A model generated the notes under the pieces. It did not search any database, had not been told where the DNA came from, and worked only from the letters and a program-made list of their open reading frames with translations. A stretch of DNA of 64,000 nt, taken from contig NZ_CP109104.1 in NCBI RefSeq assembly GCF_035917675.1, positions 4,898,001-4,962,000 of the forward strand. Reading direction: 5' to 3'. This DNA is from Streptomyces sp. NBC_01775 (GTDB taxonomy: Bacteria > Actinomycetota > Actinomycetes > Streptomycetales > Streptomycetaceae). A program made the translations under genes and the position numbers. Position 1 is the first letter of the stretch. Each line of letters opens with the position of its first letter. Shown here in pieces: positions 53,841 through 63,880 of this stretch.

Positions 53841-53955
53841 GCTTTCCCACATGGCACAGCGTCTTGGGGCATAGCCTTGTCTCTGCGGCCCGAAGTCCTG
53901 GATTTAGCAGTTTCCCTGGCTAGGCTCCTATAGCCGGACCATTGGCCGGACTGCC

Positions 53956-55704
53956 TCAGCGCCCCGGATACCCCGCCCACTGCGGAGGCACAAACGGTCG
54001 GCTGAGGGTCAGGGCTGCGCTGGTGGTGGGTGGGGCGGCCAAGGGGCGGGAGGTGCGGAGGCGTTGGAGCAGGTCGTGCTCGCGGGCGGCGAAGTCGGGG
54101 GCCGTGGCGCCGTTGTCGGCGCGGGAGCGCAGGAGGGCGAGGGCTGTGGCGTCGTGCTGGTAGGCGGCCAGGGTGCGGGCCGCCTCCGGGCCGTGGCTGC
54201 GGCGGGCCATCGCGCGGGCCATCGACCTGGCCCGCATCGAGGAGAGTGACCACGGTTCCGGTTCGCTGAACCAGCCCGCTGCCGCGTAGGCCGGCAGCGT
54301 CGTGCGGACGACCTTCAGCTCGTGCTGGCGCGACCAGATCGCCAGCCAGGTGAGCGCGGCGAAGACGGGGATCATGAACAGGGCGTAGACGGCGATGAAG
54401 GTGAGGTTCTTAAAGGACGCCGAGCCGTTCCATATCGCGTGCAGCAAGATCGCCGTGAACAGCCCGAGGAACGGCACCACCCAGCGCAGCACGCGCCGGC
54501 GTCTCGGCATGGCCGCGACCATGCCGAACGCGATGCCCGAGAACGCGGTGAAGAGCGGGTGCGCGAACGGCGCGAGGATGATCCGGATGAAGAACGTCGC
54601 CGCTGTCGCCGACCCCGACAGGCTGTCGGGGTCGAGCAGCGAGTCCTCGCCGTACGCGGTGCCCAGATACAGGATGTTCTCGGTGAAGGCGAAACCGGTG
54701 GCCGTGATTCCGGCCGCCGCTATCCCGGAGACGACGCTGTCGAAGTGCCGTCTCCGGAAGAGGAAGAGCAGCAGGATCGCCACGGCCTTGGTCGACTCCT
54801 CGACGACCGGCGCGATGACGGTGGCCCCCAGGGTGTCGGCCTGCTTGGGCGAGTCCACCACGACGGAACTCGCCAGCCAGTCGGTCGCGAACCCGTTCGC
54901 CAGGATCGCCACGAGCGTCGCCGCGCACGCCCCCCACGCGAACGCGAACAGATGGGTGCGCCACGGCGCAGGCAGCGTCGCGCTGAGCCAGCGGAACGCG
55001 GTCAGCAGCAGCGGTACGGGGAAGAGCGCGAGTCCGAAGCCGACCAGGAGGCCCCGCGTACCGGTCTGCTCGCGCACGAGCGCCAGGATCATCAGCCCGC
55101 ACAGCGCGAGCAGCACGATGAGCGCGGCGCCGCGCAACGTGCGCTGGTTGCGCTGCCACCAGGAGGGGGCAGGGTGCGCGGGGCCCGTGCCGTACGGCCA
55201 CGTGCCGGGAGCTGCCGGGGCGCTCGGGGTGCCTGGGGTACCCGGGGCGTTGGGGGTGCCTGGTCCGCCGTGGACGCCCTGGCCGCTGTGCGCGGGGTGC
55301 GCGGCCATCTCCGGGAAGTACGGGGCGCGGGGTGGCGGAGCGTTCACCGGAGCGGGCGCAGGTGCCCGGCCCGACGGAGCGGGCGGGGGCGTGTACGGAG
55401 GGGCGGGCGCCGGGTCGTACGCGCTCTGCCCGGATGCCCCTGGTATCCCCGATGCTCGTTGTGTCCCTGATGCATGTGATGCCTGTGATGTGTCTGACGT
55501 CCTTGACATCCCTGACATCCCTGACGTCCCTGGGGCTGGGGGTGTGTTCGCGACGGCACCTCCTGGTGCACCCGCGCCGAAGCCCGCGGTCGCGCCTGCG
55601 CTCAAGCCCGTGCCCGTGCCCGGCCCCGCTCCCACACTCGGCGTACGCAGTCCGCCACTGGGCGCGGGGCCGCTCGCCGGCGGGGACGGCAGCCCGTCCG
55701 TCAT
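53956..55704 (-). CDS. PrsW family intramembrane metalloprotease
   Basis: The 582-residue protein has a 190-residue Pro/Ala/Gly/Ser-rich cytoplasmic N-terminus, then eight or so transmembrane helices with all PrsW motifs: EEST in APVVEESTKAVA, FTEN in TGFAFTENILYLG, HPLFTAFSG and HAIWNGSA. These Glu and His residues form the predicted metal site. PrsW proteases release anti-sigma factors in Bacillus; actinobacterial targets are unknown. The start is uncertain: ATG 55704 (MTDGLPSPP) is chosen. It follows trmB on the same strand by 164 bp. The restriction island ends just beyond its 3' end. Confidence 0.9.
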   Translation of the reverse strand: MTDGLPSPPASGPAPSGGLRTPSVGAGPGTGTGLSAGATAGFGAGAPGGAVANTPPAPGTSGMSGMSRTSDTSQASHASGTQRASGIPGASGQSAYDPAPAPPYTPPPAPSGRAPAPAPVNAPPPRAPYFPEMAAHPAHSGQGVHGGPGTPNAPGTPGTPSAPAAPGTWPYGTGPAHPAPSWWQRNQRTLRGAALIVLLALCGLMILALVREQTGTRGLLVGFGLALFPVPLLLTAFRWLSATLPAPWRTHLFAFAWGACAATLVAILANGFATDWLASSVVVDSPKQADTLGATVIAPVVEESTKAVAILLLFLFRRRHFDSVVSGIAAAGITATGFAFTENILYLGTAYGEDSLLDPDSLSGSATAATFFIRIILAPFAHPLFTAFSGIAFGMVAAMPRRRRVLRWVVPFLGLFTAILLHAIWNGSASFKNLTFIAVYALFMIPVFAALTWLAIWSRQHELKVVRTTLPAYAAAGWFSEPEPWSLSSMRARSMARAMARRSHGPEAARTLAAYQHDATALALLRSRADNGATAPDFAAREHDLLQRLRTSRPLAAPPTTSAALTLSRPFVPPQWAGYPGR

Positions 55705-55868
55705 CGGGTTCGGCGGCGCGCTGGGAGCGCCGGTTGCCTCGTCATGCACCCATCGACAGTAACCAGTGCGGGTGACATGTGCTGGCGTCCGGCCCCAACC
55801 TCGGCCACCGGGCATCAGCCCTCGGCGGCGCCGGACTCGGCAGCCCCGGATTCAGCGGTGCCGGGCTG

Positions 55869-56834
55869 TCAGCGCCGCCGGAACAGCAGGTCCCGTACCG
55901 CGTGCCCCTTGTCGAGGCCCTGGCCCTCGAAACGGGTCAGCGGTCGGGACGCGGGGCGCGGCGCGTAGCCGCCGTCCGGCTGGGTGTTCTCGTAGTCGGG
56001 GTGCGCGGTGAGGACTTCGAGCATCTGCTCGGCGTAGTCCTCCCAGTCCGTCGCGCAGTGCACGAGCGCGCCCGGGCGCAGCGGGCCGGCCGCCAGGTCC
56101 AGGAACTCGGGCTGGAGCAGCCGCCGCTTGTGATGCCGGGCCTTGGGCCAAGGGTCGGGGAAGTAGACGCGCAGCCCCGCGAGGGAGTCGGGGGCGAGCA
56201 TCTCGCGCAGCAGGATGATGGCGTCGCCGTTGCCCACCCGTACGTTGGTGAGGCCCTGCTCGTCGGCGAGGCGCAGCAGGTTGCCCTGCCCGGGGGTGTG
56301 GACGTCGACCGCGAGTACGCCGGTGGACGGGTCGGCCGCCGCCATCCGTGCCGTTGCCTCGCCCATCCCGAAGCCGATCTCCAGAACGATCGGCAGGTCC
56401 GGGTCCTCGAACAGCTTGCCCAGATCCAGCCGCCGCAGCCCGTCGATGTCGAAGCCCCAACGGGGCCACAGCCGTTGCAGGGCGGCGCGCTGCCCCGCCG
56501 TCACACGGCTGCGACGGGGTTGAAAGCTGCGGATACGGCGCTCGTGGTGCGACCCCGCCGGATCGGGCGAGGGCCCGGCCCCCGACGCGAACATACGCCC
56601 GCCACCCGCTCCGGACCCGCCGCCCGCTCCGGACCCGGACCCGGACACAGAGGCGGACCCGGACACAGAGCCGGACCCGGACACAGAGCCGGACCCGGAC
56701 CCGGACCCGGACCCGTCACGGCCATCGGCACCTGTGGAGCCGCCGTCATCCGCGTCGCCGTCAGCGGGCGCGCTCGCACACTCGTCGTCGGCGGCCCCGG
56801 CGGAGCCGTCCTGCTCAGGGAAGTTCTCGGACAC
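55869..56834 (-). CDS. trmB: tRNA (guanine-N7-)-methyltransferase
   Basis: The 321-residue protein has the TrmB core: IVLEIGFGMGEATARMAAAD, AVDVHTPGQGNLLRLADEQG, VRVYFPDPWPKARHHKRRLL-like sequence (the segment after LAGL reads RVYFPDPWPKARHHKRRL) and a final FEGQGLDKGHAVRDL. It methylates G46 of tRNA using SAM. The first 75 residues are Asp/Gly/Ser repeats (GSGSVSGSGS), absent in most TrmB, from a 12-18 bp DNA repeat at 56630-56710. Translation starts at GTG 56834. Confidence 0.94.
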   Translation of the reverse strand: MSENFPEQDGSAGAADDECASAPADGDADDGGSTGADGRDGSGSGSGSGSVSGSGSVSGSASVSGSGSGAGGGSGAGGGRMFASGAGPSPDPAGSHHERRIRSFQPRRSRVTAGQRAALQRLWPRWGFDIDGLRRLDLGKLFEDPDLPIVLEIGFGMGEATARMAAADPSTGVLAVDVHTPGQGNLLRLADEQGLTNVRVGNGDAIILLREMLAPDSLAGLRVYFPDPWPKARHHKRRLLQPEFLDLAAGPLRPGALVHCATDWEDYAEQMLEVLTAHPDYENTQPDGGYAPRPASRPLTRFEGQGLDKGHAVRDLLFRRR

Positions 56835-56869
56835 AATGTGTCGATTTTACGGCGTCCAGCAACCTTCCC

Positions 56870-57050
56870 CGCCCCACCCCCACCGGGCTGCCCACCCCCA
56901 CCGGGCTGCCCACCCCAGCCGGGCTTGCCACCCCAGCCGGGCTTGCCACCGCCCCAACCGGGGTCGGCCGGCCCCCGACCGGGGTCGGCCGGCCCCCGAC
57001 CGGGGTCGGCCGGGCCCCGACCGGGGTCGGCCGGGCCCCCGACGGGGCGT
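56870..57050. repeat. Two adjoining tandem repeat arrays (18-bp and 20-bp units)
   Basis: From about 56870 to 56960, units of CCACCCCACCGGGCTGCC and CCAGCCGGGCTTGCCACC repeat; from about 56961 to 57045, four units of GACCGGGGTCGGCCGGCCCC follow. The second unit is nearly self-complementary (GGGGTCGGCC/GGCCCCCGACC). The arrays sit in the gap after the LhgO-like gene and before the trmB start. Confidence 0.75.
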
Positions 57051-58508
57051 TCAGCCCGTCCCCAGTACGCCCAGTGCCCGTCGCGCGATCTCTCTTCCGA
57101 TCGGGAGGGAGGCGGTCGCCGCGGGGGAGGGGGCGTTGAGGACGTGGACCGTGTGGGGGCCCTCGGCGAAGAGGAAATCGTCCACGAGCGTGCCGTCCCG
57201 CAGCACCGCCTGGGCCCGTACTCCGGCGGGCGCCGGGCGCAGGTCCGCCGCGGTCACCTCCGGCAGCAGGCGTCGTACGGCGGCGGTGAAGGCCGCGCGG
57301 GACAGGGAGCGGCGCAGCTCGCCCGCGCCGTAGCGCCAGTGTCTTCGGGCTATCCGCCAGGTGCCGGGGTGGGCGAGCAGCCCGCCCAGCTCGGCGGGGC
57401 GTACGACCGGCCAGGCGTAGCCCTCGCGCGCCAGTGCCGGGACGGCGTTCGGCCCCAGGTGCACGCCGCCGTGCACGCCGCGCGTGAGGTGGACGCCCAG
57501 GAAGGGGAAGGCGGGGTCGGGGACGGGATAGACCAGGCCGCGCACCAGGTGCTCCCGCTCGGGTACCAGCTCGGCGTACTCCCCGCGGAAGGGGAAGATG
57601 CGGGCCTGCGGGGCGTCCCCGGCGAGGCGGGCGAGGCTGTCGCAGTGCAGGCCCGCGCAGTTGACCATGGCCCGCGCCCGCAGGACCGTGCCGTCCGCCG
57701 TACGGACGGCCACACCCCGGCCGGCCCGTCGGTCGACGGCGACGACCTCGCCGGGCGCTCCGTACCGCACCTGCGTGCCCGCGTCCTGCGCGAGCCGCGC
57801 CAGGGTGCGGGCGACGGCCGTGAAGTCGCACACGCCCGTCGTCCCGACATGGATGGCCGCCAGGCCCCGCACGTGGGGCTCGTGCTCCGCTATCTGTGTG
57901 GGCCCCAGCTCGCGTACGGGCAGACCGTGCTGTCTGCCGCGCTGGATGAGGGCGTGCAGCCGGGGCAGCTCCGCGCGCTCGGTGGCGACGATCAGCTTGC
58001 CGGTGACGTCGTGCGGAACGCTGTGCTCCGCACAGAACTTGATCATTTCGGCCGACCCCTGGAGCGCGAACCGCGCCTTGAGGGAGCCGGGCGGGTAGTA
58101 GATCCCGCTGTGGATCACACCGCTGTTGCGCCCCGTCTGGTGGCGGGCGGGGCCGGGCTCCTTCTCCAGGACGGTGACACGGGTGCCGGGCGCGGCGCGG
58201 GTGAGGGCGTAGGCGGTGGACAGACCGACGATGCCGGCGCCGACCACCAGCACATCGCAGTCCACCCCCCGCGCCACCCTCCCGGGCGACACAGTGCCGG
58301 AGCCGGGGCCGGGGCCGGACCCCGCACCGGAGCCAGGGCCGAACCCGGAGCCGGAGCCCGCACCGGAGCCAGCTCCCGCACCGGAGCGGGAGCCGGACCC
58401 CGCACCGGAGCCAGCCCCCGCACCGGAGCGGGAGCCGGACCCCGCGCCAGAGCCTGAGTCGTCAAAGGCGGCTGAGCCGTGGGACGTCGTGGACACATGA
58501 CCCATCAT
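57051..58508 (-). CDS. lhgO: L-2-hydroxyglutarate oxidase-like FAD enzyme
   Basis: The 485-residue protein has a repetitive Ser/Gly/Ala N-terminus of about 70 residues, then the FAD dinucleotide motif [19 protein letters not shown], the LhgO hallmark [38 protein letters not shown], and a C-terminal [18 protein letters not shown]. LhgO oxidises L-2-hydroxyglutarate to 2-oxoglutarate and passes electrons to the quinone pool. AGAGG lies eight bases before ATG 58508. The extra N-terminal repeats come from a 30-bp DNA repeat (58300-58450) and are probably not functional. Confidence 0.9.
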   Translation of the reverse strand: MMGHVSTTSHGSAAFDDSGSGAGSGSRSGAGAGSGAGSGSRSGAGAGSGAGSGSGFGPGSGAGSGPGPGSGTVSPGRVARGVDCDVLVVGAGIVGLSTAYALTRAAPGTRVTVLEKEPGPARHQTGRNSGVIHSGIYYPPGSLKARFALQGSAEMIKFCAEHSVPHDVTGKLIVATERAELPRLHALIQRGRQHGLPVRELGPTQIAEHEPHVRGLAAIHVGTTGVCDFTAVARTLARLAQDAGTQVRYGAPGEVVAVDRRAGRGVAVRTADGTVLRARAMVNCAGLHCDSLARLAGDAPQARIFPFRGEYAELVPEREHLVRGLVYPVPDPAFPFLGVHLTRGVHGGVHLGPNAVPALAREGYAWPVVRPAELGGLLAHPGTWRIARRHWRYGAGELRRSLSRAAFTAAVRRLLPEVTAADLRPAPAGVRAQAVLRDGTLVDDFLFAEGPHTVHVLNAPSPAATASLPIGREIARRALGVLGTG

Positions 58509-58539
58509 GACCCGCGCCTCTGACACTGCGCTGCCGGGC

Positions 58540-58700
58540 CACCACACCGTGCTGCGGCACCGTCCCGCCAAGGCGGAGGGCCACCACGTCGTGCTGCGGC
58601 GCCGTCACGCGAATCCGCGGCGCCGTCACACCAAGCCGCGGGGCCGCCACACCAAGCCCCAGCGCCGTCCCGCCAATCCGCAGCGCCGTCATGCCGAGCC
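58540..58700. repeat. Degenerate CGCCGTCACACCAAGCCG-type tandem repeat
   Basis: Units of about 24-27 bp with the core CGCCGTCNCGCCAA, or CGCCGTCACACCAAGCCG, repeat roughly six times between the LhgO-like and TPR-regulator genes. A plus-strand frame reads through as HRRHTKPRGR-type repeats but has no ribosome site or conserved character, so I do not call a gene. Confidence 0.6.
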
Positions 58701-58751
58701 GTGGTGCCCGTCACGCCGATGATCAAGAAAGTCCCCCCGGGTCGTGCCGGC

Positions 58752-60257
58752 TCACGCCGGGGCGACCAGCAGGGGTCGTGCCCGCTCGCGCAGCTCCGCG
58801 ACCCGCGGCTCGTCCCCGTACGGCTCCAGGCGGTTCAGCAGATCGCGGACGTACTCCGTCGTACGCGCGGAGGAGATGCGGCCCGCGACCTCCACGGCGC
58901 GGGTGCCCGCGGCGCAGGCGGCGTCCAGGTTTCCCGACTCCAGTTCGGCCACGGCGGAGACGACGAGTCGCAGCCCGTGCGAGCGCACGAACTCCTCCTT
59001 CGGCTGCGAGAGCGCCTTCTCCGTGAACCTGCGCACCTGACGCGGCGCCTTCAGGTCGCGGTAGCACTCCGCGGCGTCGGCCGCGAGCCGGTCGTAGGAG
59101 AAGAAGTCCAGCCAGGAGGGGTCGGGGTCGCCCTCGCGCGCGCGCTCCAGCCAGCCCTCGGCCGCCGACAACGCACCGGCGCACGCCTGGGCGTCGTTCG
59201 CCTTCGCGTGCGCCCGCGCTTCCACAAGCTGGAAGAAGCTCATCGTCCGGGCCGTCGCCAGTCCCCTGTTGCGCTCCAGCGCGGCCTGGGAGAGGTCCAC
59301 GCCCTCCTCGGCGAAGCCCCGGTAGGTCGCCTGGAGCGACATGGAGGCGAGGACGTAGCCGCCCAGCGGGACGTCGGCGGCGGCGCGGGCCAGGCGCAGC
59401 GCCTGGATGTAGTAGCGCTGGGCCGCTTCCTGCTGGCCGGTGTCGAAGGCCATCCACCCGGCGAGCCGTGTCAGTTCGGCCGTCGCGCCGAACAGCGAGC
59501 GGCCCACCTCGTCGGTGTAGGCACCCAGCAGCAGGGGTGCCGCGTCCACGCGCAGGCACTCGGGCACCATCGAGGAACGCCAGTCCCCGCCGCCGTACTT
59601 CGAATCCCAGCGGCGGGCCTCATCGGCGGCCTCGCGCAGCTTGGAGACGTCGGTGTGGCCGACGCGCAGCGGCACCCCGGCGTCCTCCTCCTCACGCGCG
59701 CGGCCCTCGGCGACGGCGAGCGACGAGCCCTCACCGGCGGCCGGCGCTCCCCGTGCGAGCCCCGCCTCCTCGGCGTGCTCGACATGGCGGGCGACCGAGC
59801 TGTCGGCCGGGGTTATGAGCCAGCGGGAGGCGGGCGTGGCATATGCGCTCACGGAGAACGAGCCCGCCAGGGACTGCCATATGCTGCCGCCGCCCCGCCG
59901 CCCGGCCAGATCCAGCCGGTAGAGGTCGGTGGCGGACTTGACGGCCGCGCCCACGTCGCGAGGGAAGGCGAGCCCGACCTCGGGGGTCGGGTCGGCGTCC
60001 GCGAGCCCGATCTCGTGCAGCGGGACGGGACGGCCGAGCTTGCTGCCGATGGCGGCGGCGATCAGGTGGGGCGCCGCACCCTGCGGCACCATCCCCTTCG
60101 ACACCCACCGGGCCACCGACGTCTTGTCGTACCGGAGAGTGAGGCCGCGTTGTGCCCCCAGGTCGTTGACCCGTCGGGCAAGTCCGGCGTTGCTGATTCC
60201 CGCTAGGGCGAGGACGGTGCCGAGCTTCTCATTCGGCCCGCGTGACTCCCTGGACAT
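58752..60257 (-). CDS. HTH/TPR-type regulatory protein, NsdA/NsdB-like
   Basis: The 501-residue protein starts at ATG 60257 with [20 protein letters not shown], and residues about 12-60 look like an XRE-style helix-turn-helix ([36 protein letters not shown]). The remainder is helical and TPR-like ([58 protein letters not shown]). Streptomyces proteins of this layout include NsdA and NsdB, negative regulators of development and antibiotic production; the closeness is inferred, not measured. It is monocistronic, with a 1-kb gap upstream. Confidence 0.8.
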   Translation of the reverse strand: MSRESRGPNEKLGTVLALAGISNAGLARRVNDLGAQRGLTLRYDKTSVARWVSKGMVPQGAAPHLIAAAIGSKLGRPVPLHEIGLADADPTPEVGLAFPRDVGAAVKSATDLYRLDLAGRRGGGSIWQSLAGSFSVSAYATPASRWLITPADSSVARHVEHAEEAGLARGAPAAGEGSSLAVAEGRAREEEDAGVPLRVGHTDVSKLREAADEARRWDSKYGGGDWRSSMVPECLRVDAAPLLLGAYTDEVGRSLFGATAELTRLAGWMAFDTGQQEAAQRYYIQALRLARAAADVPLGGYVLASMSLQATYRGFAEEGVDLSQAALERNRGLATARTMSFFQLVEARAHAKANDAQACAGALSAAEGWLERAREGDPDPSWLDFFSYDRLAADAAECYRDLKAPRQVRRFTEKALSQPKEEFVRSHGLRLVVSAVAELESGNLDAACAAGTRAVEVAGRISSARTTEYVRDLLNRLEPYGDEPRVAELRERARPLLVAPA

Positions 60258-61297
60258 GCGCACCCCTGACACACCGACGACCGCCCCGCGGGGTGCGGGG
60301 CCCCCTCCCGTCACTGCGCACTGCGCCGCACGGAAAGCACTGCGAACACAGCGTAGTTCGCCGAATCCCTACCGTTAAGGGGCGTTCTCCCGGATGGCGA
60401 GATCTATGTCCGTACTCCTGTACGTGCGCGGGTCACGTGCCAACCGCGCGCCGACCGGTGCGCAGCGGTCGGAATCGTGTGCGAAATCCGGTGGCTCACG
60501 TGCTCCGGGTGTGTGGCCGTGCGCCCATTCATGCGCCTGTCCAGCGGGAACGGGGAGCGGTTCCATAAGAGTTGCGTGGGTCGGCCCGCTGCTCAGGATC
60601 AGTGGGCTGGGGGACACCGCCGCCTCATTCCCCGCAGGCGGCGGTTCGGCCCGGGAGGCGGTAATCCGCCTCCCGGGCCGACAACTGTCTTGCCGGGTCC
60701 AGGGCTTGCGCGGAGGCCTCTCCGTATCCCCGCCGCCCGTAAGGATCTTGTGACCCGCCCCCTCGCCGACGCCGTCGAGGCCGCTTCCGCCCGCGCTCCC
60801 GGACGGTGAATCCCTAGGCCGCCGCCGTGCGCGGACGGTGCGCCTGCCCCGCTTCCGCTCCCGTGGCCACTGCCGTTCCGTGAGCCTGGTGTGTGCCGCT
60901 CCTGTGAGCTTCCGAGGACCCCGCGCACGCTCCGAGCCCCGCCCGCACGCCACCCGTTCGGCTCTTGCGCCGGAACCCGTCAACGGCCCTTCGCCGATGC
61001 TCGACTCTTTTCCATATTTGGCTGAATGACATCGGTCGGGTGTGCGGTGCCGGACGCTGACGCCACCGGTATATGCGCCCCGAAGTCGCCGTCGAACTCC
61101 GGCGCCCCGGGGCGCGTTGCCGGCGCTTGAGGAAGTGAGACGGTCAGCGCATTTTGGTGAGCTATGCGCCCCTTACACGCCTCTCGCGCGCCACTCTCAT
61201 GGCAACATAGCCGCAGCGGCACCGGGTCGAGGCGGCGCACTCACGTCGCCGGGCCCGCCCGGTGGCGGACACGGCGGCGGAGTGAAGGCAGGCGGCG
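60258..61297 (+). other. One-kilobase gene-poor gap
   Basis: No frame has good support for coding. A plus-strand GTG frame at 60477-60809 (starting MCEIRWLTCSG) is open but lacks a ribosome site and conserved composition. The region holds the very strong hairpin at 60646-60681. An AT-richer patch at 61010-61030 (TTTTCCATATTTGGC) could be part of a promoter for the downstream gene. A 1-kb gap is unusual in this window and may hide a small RNA. Confidence 0.5.
60646..60681. terminator. Perfect 16-bp stem with a TAAT loop
   Basis: TCGGCCCGGGAGGCGG-TAAT-CCGCCTCCCGGGCCGA forms a 16-bp perfect GC-rich stem. No T run follows on either strand, as is common for Streptomyces terminators. It could end a transcript from either side or be the core of a small RNA. 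Confidence 0.55.
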
Positions 61298-63880
61298 ATG
61301 CGTTGGTTGGTGGGGTGGAGCGGCGCCGCGGCAGGGTCCAACGGCCGGGGCCGCGCCCCCCGCCCCGGCGCCAACGGCGCCCGCACGGCGCCCGACGGCT
61401 ACGGCCCGGCCGGCACCTCCGTCCCCAACGGCTATGACGGGTACGGGGGGTACGGAGGCCGCGGCGAGGAAGCCGGGGGCTACGGAACCCATGGGGGGAG
61501 TGCCCGCGGCGGTTACGGAACGCGCGGCTCCCACGGCGACCCGGGGCGTACCGGGGCCGGAGCAGCCGGCCCCGGAGGTCACGACAGCCACAGCCACTAC
61601 ACCAGCCCCGGCGGACCCGGTGACCCCACCCGCCCCCACCCCGGCGGGCCCTACGCCGATCCGTACGACTCCTACGGCCCGTACGGCCACGCCGCGCACA
61701 CCGCCCACGTACCCGACGGCTCCTCCGGTTCCTCCGCTGGCGGATCGCTCCAGCCGGTGGGCGCCCAGGTGTTGTGGAGCGACCCGGACCCGCTCTGGGC
61801 GGTGGGGGACTGGCGGCCGGACGAGATCCGCGTCATCGAGGCCGAATCCGGCTACCGGCTCGCCGTGTTCGGCTGCTGCGGCGCCACCGACGAGGAACTG
61901 CGCGTCGGCCTCGTCGCCGCACGAGGAGGAGCGTTTCGCCACCTGACGGCCTGGCCCGGCAGCTACACCGCCGTCGCCTGCATCGGCCGCCGCATCACCA
62001 TCGCCGCCGACCTGGCCGGCGCCCGGCCCGTCTTCCACGCGCGCTGGGCCGGCGGCACCGCCTACGCGACGGCGGCCCTGCCGCTCGCCGACCTCATCGA
62101 GGCGCAGCTGGACGTGGGCCACCTCGCCGCGCTGCTCGCCTGCCCCGACTCCCCCGAAGCGCTCGGCGACGGCACGCCCTACCTCGGCGTCCGCCGGGTG
62201 CCCCCGGGCCACGCGCTGATCGTCCGGGACGGCGGCAGCCGGGAGATCGCCGGCTACGAGTCGTCCGCCTCGCTCGTCGTCGGCGCCCCGCCCGTCGACC
62301 CGGACGCCGCCGTCGCCGGGGTGCGTGACGCGCTCGTGGAGGCGGTGCGCGCCCGGATGACCGCCCCCCGGCACGCGGCCGAACACGACTTCGACGTACG
62401 CGATCCGGGACCCGTCCCCGGCATGGGCCCCGCCGACCGCCGGGCCGCGCGCGGCGGACCCGCGCCGGGTATCGGCGCCGACCTGTCCGGAGGGCCCGCC
62501 TCCGGAACGCTCGCGCTGCTCGCGGCCGGACTGCCCGGCATGCCGGGCACCGTCTTCGGCACCGGAGCGGCCGGTGCGGGCGAGCGCCTGATGGCCGTCA
62601 CCTACAACGACCTGACTTTGAGCGGGGGTTCCTCGACGGGCGACCCGGCCGGCTCCAAGGATCCGGCCGGCTCCAGGGACCCGGCCGGGTCCAAGGACGC
62701 CGAGCTGGAACGGGCCCGCGCCATCGCCGAGAACCCGCGCCTGCGCCACGTCGTCGTCACCGGCGACGAGGAGACCCTGCCCTACGCCGACCTGGCCAGC
62801 AGCCCCCTCACCGACGAGCCGGGGCCCTCACTCGTGACGGCCGAGCGGCACCGGCACCGGCTCGCCGCGGGCAGCTCCGACCATTTCGTCGGACTCGGCG
62901 CCCGCGAGGTCCTGGACGCGCACCCCGCCCGCCTGGCCGACCTGCTGCTGGACCGGCGCAGACGCCACCTCGTGCGCCCTGTCGCCGCGCTGGTCCGCTC
63001 CGAGGGCCAGGCCGCCGGGCGCTCGCTGCTGGTGCCGGTCACCATCTACCGCGCCGCGCGCAGGCTGGCCCGTACGTCCTACCGCGACGGCGTCGAGGAG
63101 ACGGCCGCACAGCTGCGCGACGGGACGGTGGCCGCCTCGGCGTTCGCCGCGTACCGCGAGGGAGGGGAGAGCGCCGTCGACGCCTCGGTCGCCGCGCTCA
63201 CCTGGTGCAGACCGGGCCCCGCGGCGCGCTGGCTCACCGGCGAGGCCCTCGCCGAAGTGTCGCTGCGCCTCGACGCCGCGGCACAGGCCCGCCCCTCCGT
63301 CGAACGGCCGGGCGAACGGCGGGCCCGCGCGGCCCTCGCCCGGCGTGCCGCCGACCACCGCGTCTTCGAACAGGCCGTCGAGATCCGCAACCAGCGGCTG
63401 CACGCGCCCTTCCTCGACAACCAGGTCGTCAGAGCCTCCCGGGCGCTGCCCGAAGCCCTGCGCGTACGACCCGGAGCGCGCGCCTCCGTCCTGCGCGCCG
63501 CCCTCGCGGGCGCCGGTGTCCACGAGCTGCCCGCAGGGTGGGGCGCGCCCTCCCGCACGGCGCACGAGGCATCGCTGCGCGCCGGAATACGGCTCGCGGC
63601 CGACCAGTTGATGCAGCTCTTCCAGGCGCCCCTGCTCGCCGACGCGGGACTGGTGGAGGCCCGCGTCGTCCGCCAGGCCATCCAGCGGATCGCCAAGGGT
63701 GAGCCGCTGCCCCTGGACGGGCTCGCCGACCTGGTCTCCATGGAGCTGTGGCTCGGCCGGCTGCTGGCCCGGCGCGGCACGTGCTGGACGGGCTCCGCGG
63801 CACCCCGCCGGCGGGCAGCGGCAGCGGGCGTCACCCCGGCGCCGCGCTACGAGCGCACCCTCCCGCCCACCTCCGGCTGA
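61298..63880 (+). CDS. Asparagine-synthase-related protein with repetitive N-terminus
   Basis: The 860-residue protein opens MRWLVGWSGAAAG and has a Gly/Tyr/Ser/His-rich linker at about 18-150. The glutaminase-like region (about 150-330) lacks an N-terminal catalytic Cys, so it cannot use glutamine. The synthetase part has IGADLSGGPASGTLALLAAG in place of the usual SGGxDS ATP loop, and the C-terminal LHAPFLDNQVVRASRALP is typical of AsnB-fold synthetases. The C-terminus includes PAGWGAPSRTAHEASLRAGI. This resembles lasso-cyclase-type proteins, but no precursor or leader peptidase is adjacent. The DPAGSKD/DPAGSRD repeats at about 447-465 are low complexity. Function unknown. Confidence 0.82.
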   Translation: MRWLVGWSGAAAGSNGRGRAPRPGANGARTAPDGYGPAGTSVPNGYDGYGGYGGRGEEAGGYGTHGGSARGGYGTRGSHGDPGRTGAGAAGPGGHDSHSHYTSPGGPGDPTRPHPGGPYADPYDSYGPYGHAAHTAHVPDGSSGSSAGGSLQPVGAQVLWSDPDPLWAVGDWRPDEIRVIEAESGYRLAVFGCCGATDEELRVGLVAARGGAFRHLTAWPGSYTAVACIGRRITIAADLAGARPVFHARWAGGTAYATAALPLADLIEAQLDVGHLAALLACPDSPEALGDGTPYLGVRRVPPGHALIVRDGGSREIAGYESSASLVVGAPPVDPDAAVAGVRDALVEAVRARMTAPRHAAEHDFDVRDPGPVPGMGPADRRAARGGPAPGIGADLSGGPASGTLALLAAGLPGMPGTVFGTGAAGAGERLMAVTYNDLTLSGGSSTGDPAGSKDPAGSRDPAGSKDAELERARAIAENPRLRHVVVTGDEETLPYADLASSPLTDEPGPSLVTAERHRHRLAAGSSDHFVGLGAREVLDAHPARLADLLLDRRRRHLVRPVAALVRSEGQAAGRSLLVPVTIYRAARRLARTSYRDGVEETAAQLRDGTVAASAFAAYREGGESAVDASVAALTWCRPGPAARWLTGEALAEVSLRLDAAAQARPSVERPGERRARAALARRAADHRVFEQAVEIRNQRLHAPFLDNQVVRASRALPEALRVRPGARASVLRAALAGAGVHELPAGWGAPSRTAHEASLRAGIRLAADQLMQLFQAPLLADAGLVEARVVRQAIQRIAKGEPLPLDGLADLVSMELWLGRLLARRGTCWTGSAAPRRRAAAAGVTPAPRYERTLPPTSG

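Noticed and set aside
48872..53955. Prophage or integrative element
   Set aside because: There is no integrase, structural gene, tRNA target or direct repeat at the borders.
56870..57050. Regular repeats that could suggest a CRISPR array
   Set aside because: The units are contiguous with no unique spacers, and no cas genes are present.
60477..60809. Small plus-strand ORF in the 1-kb gap
   Set aside because: It lacks a ribosome site, crosses the perfect hairpin, and has Arg/Pro/Gly-rich composition typical of shadow frames.
61298..63880. Lasso peptide cluster
   Set aside because: No precursor, RRE protein or leader peptidase is encoded nearby, and the ATP loop is degenerate.
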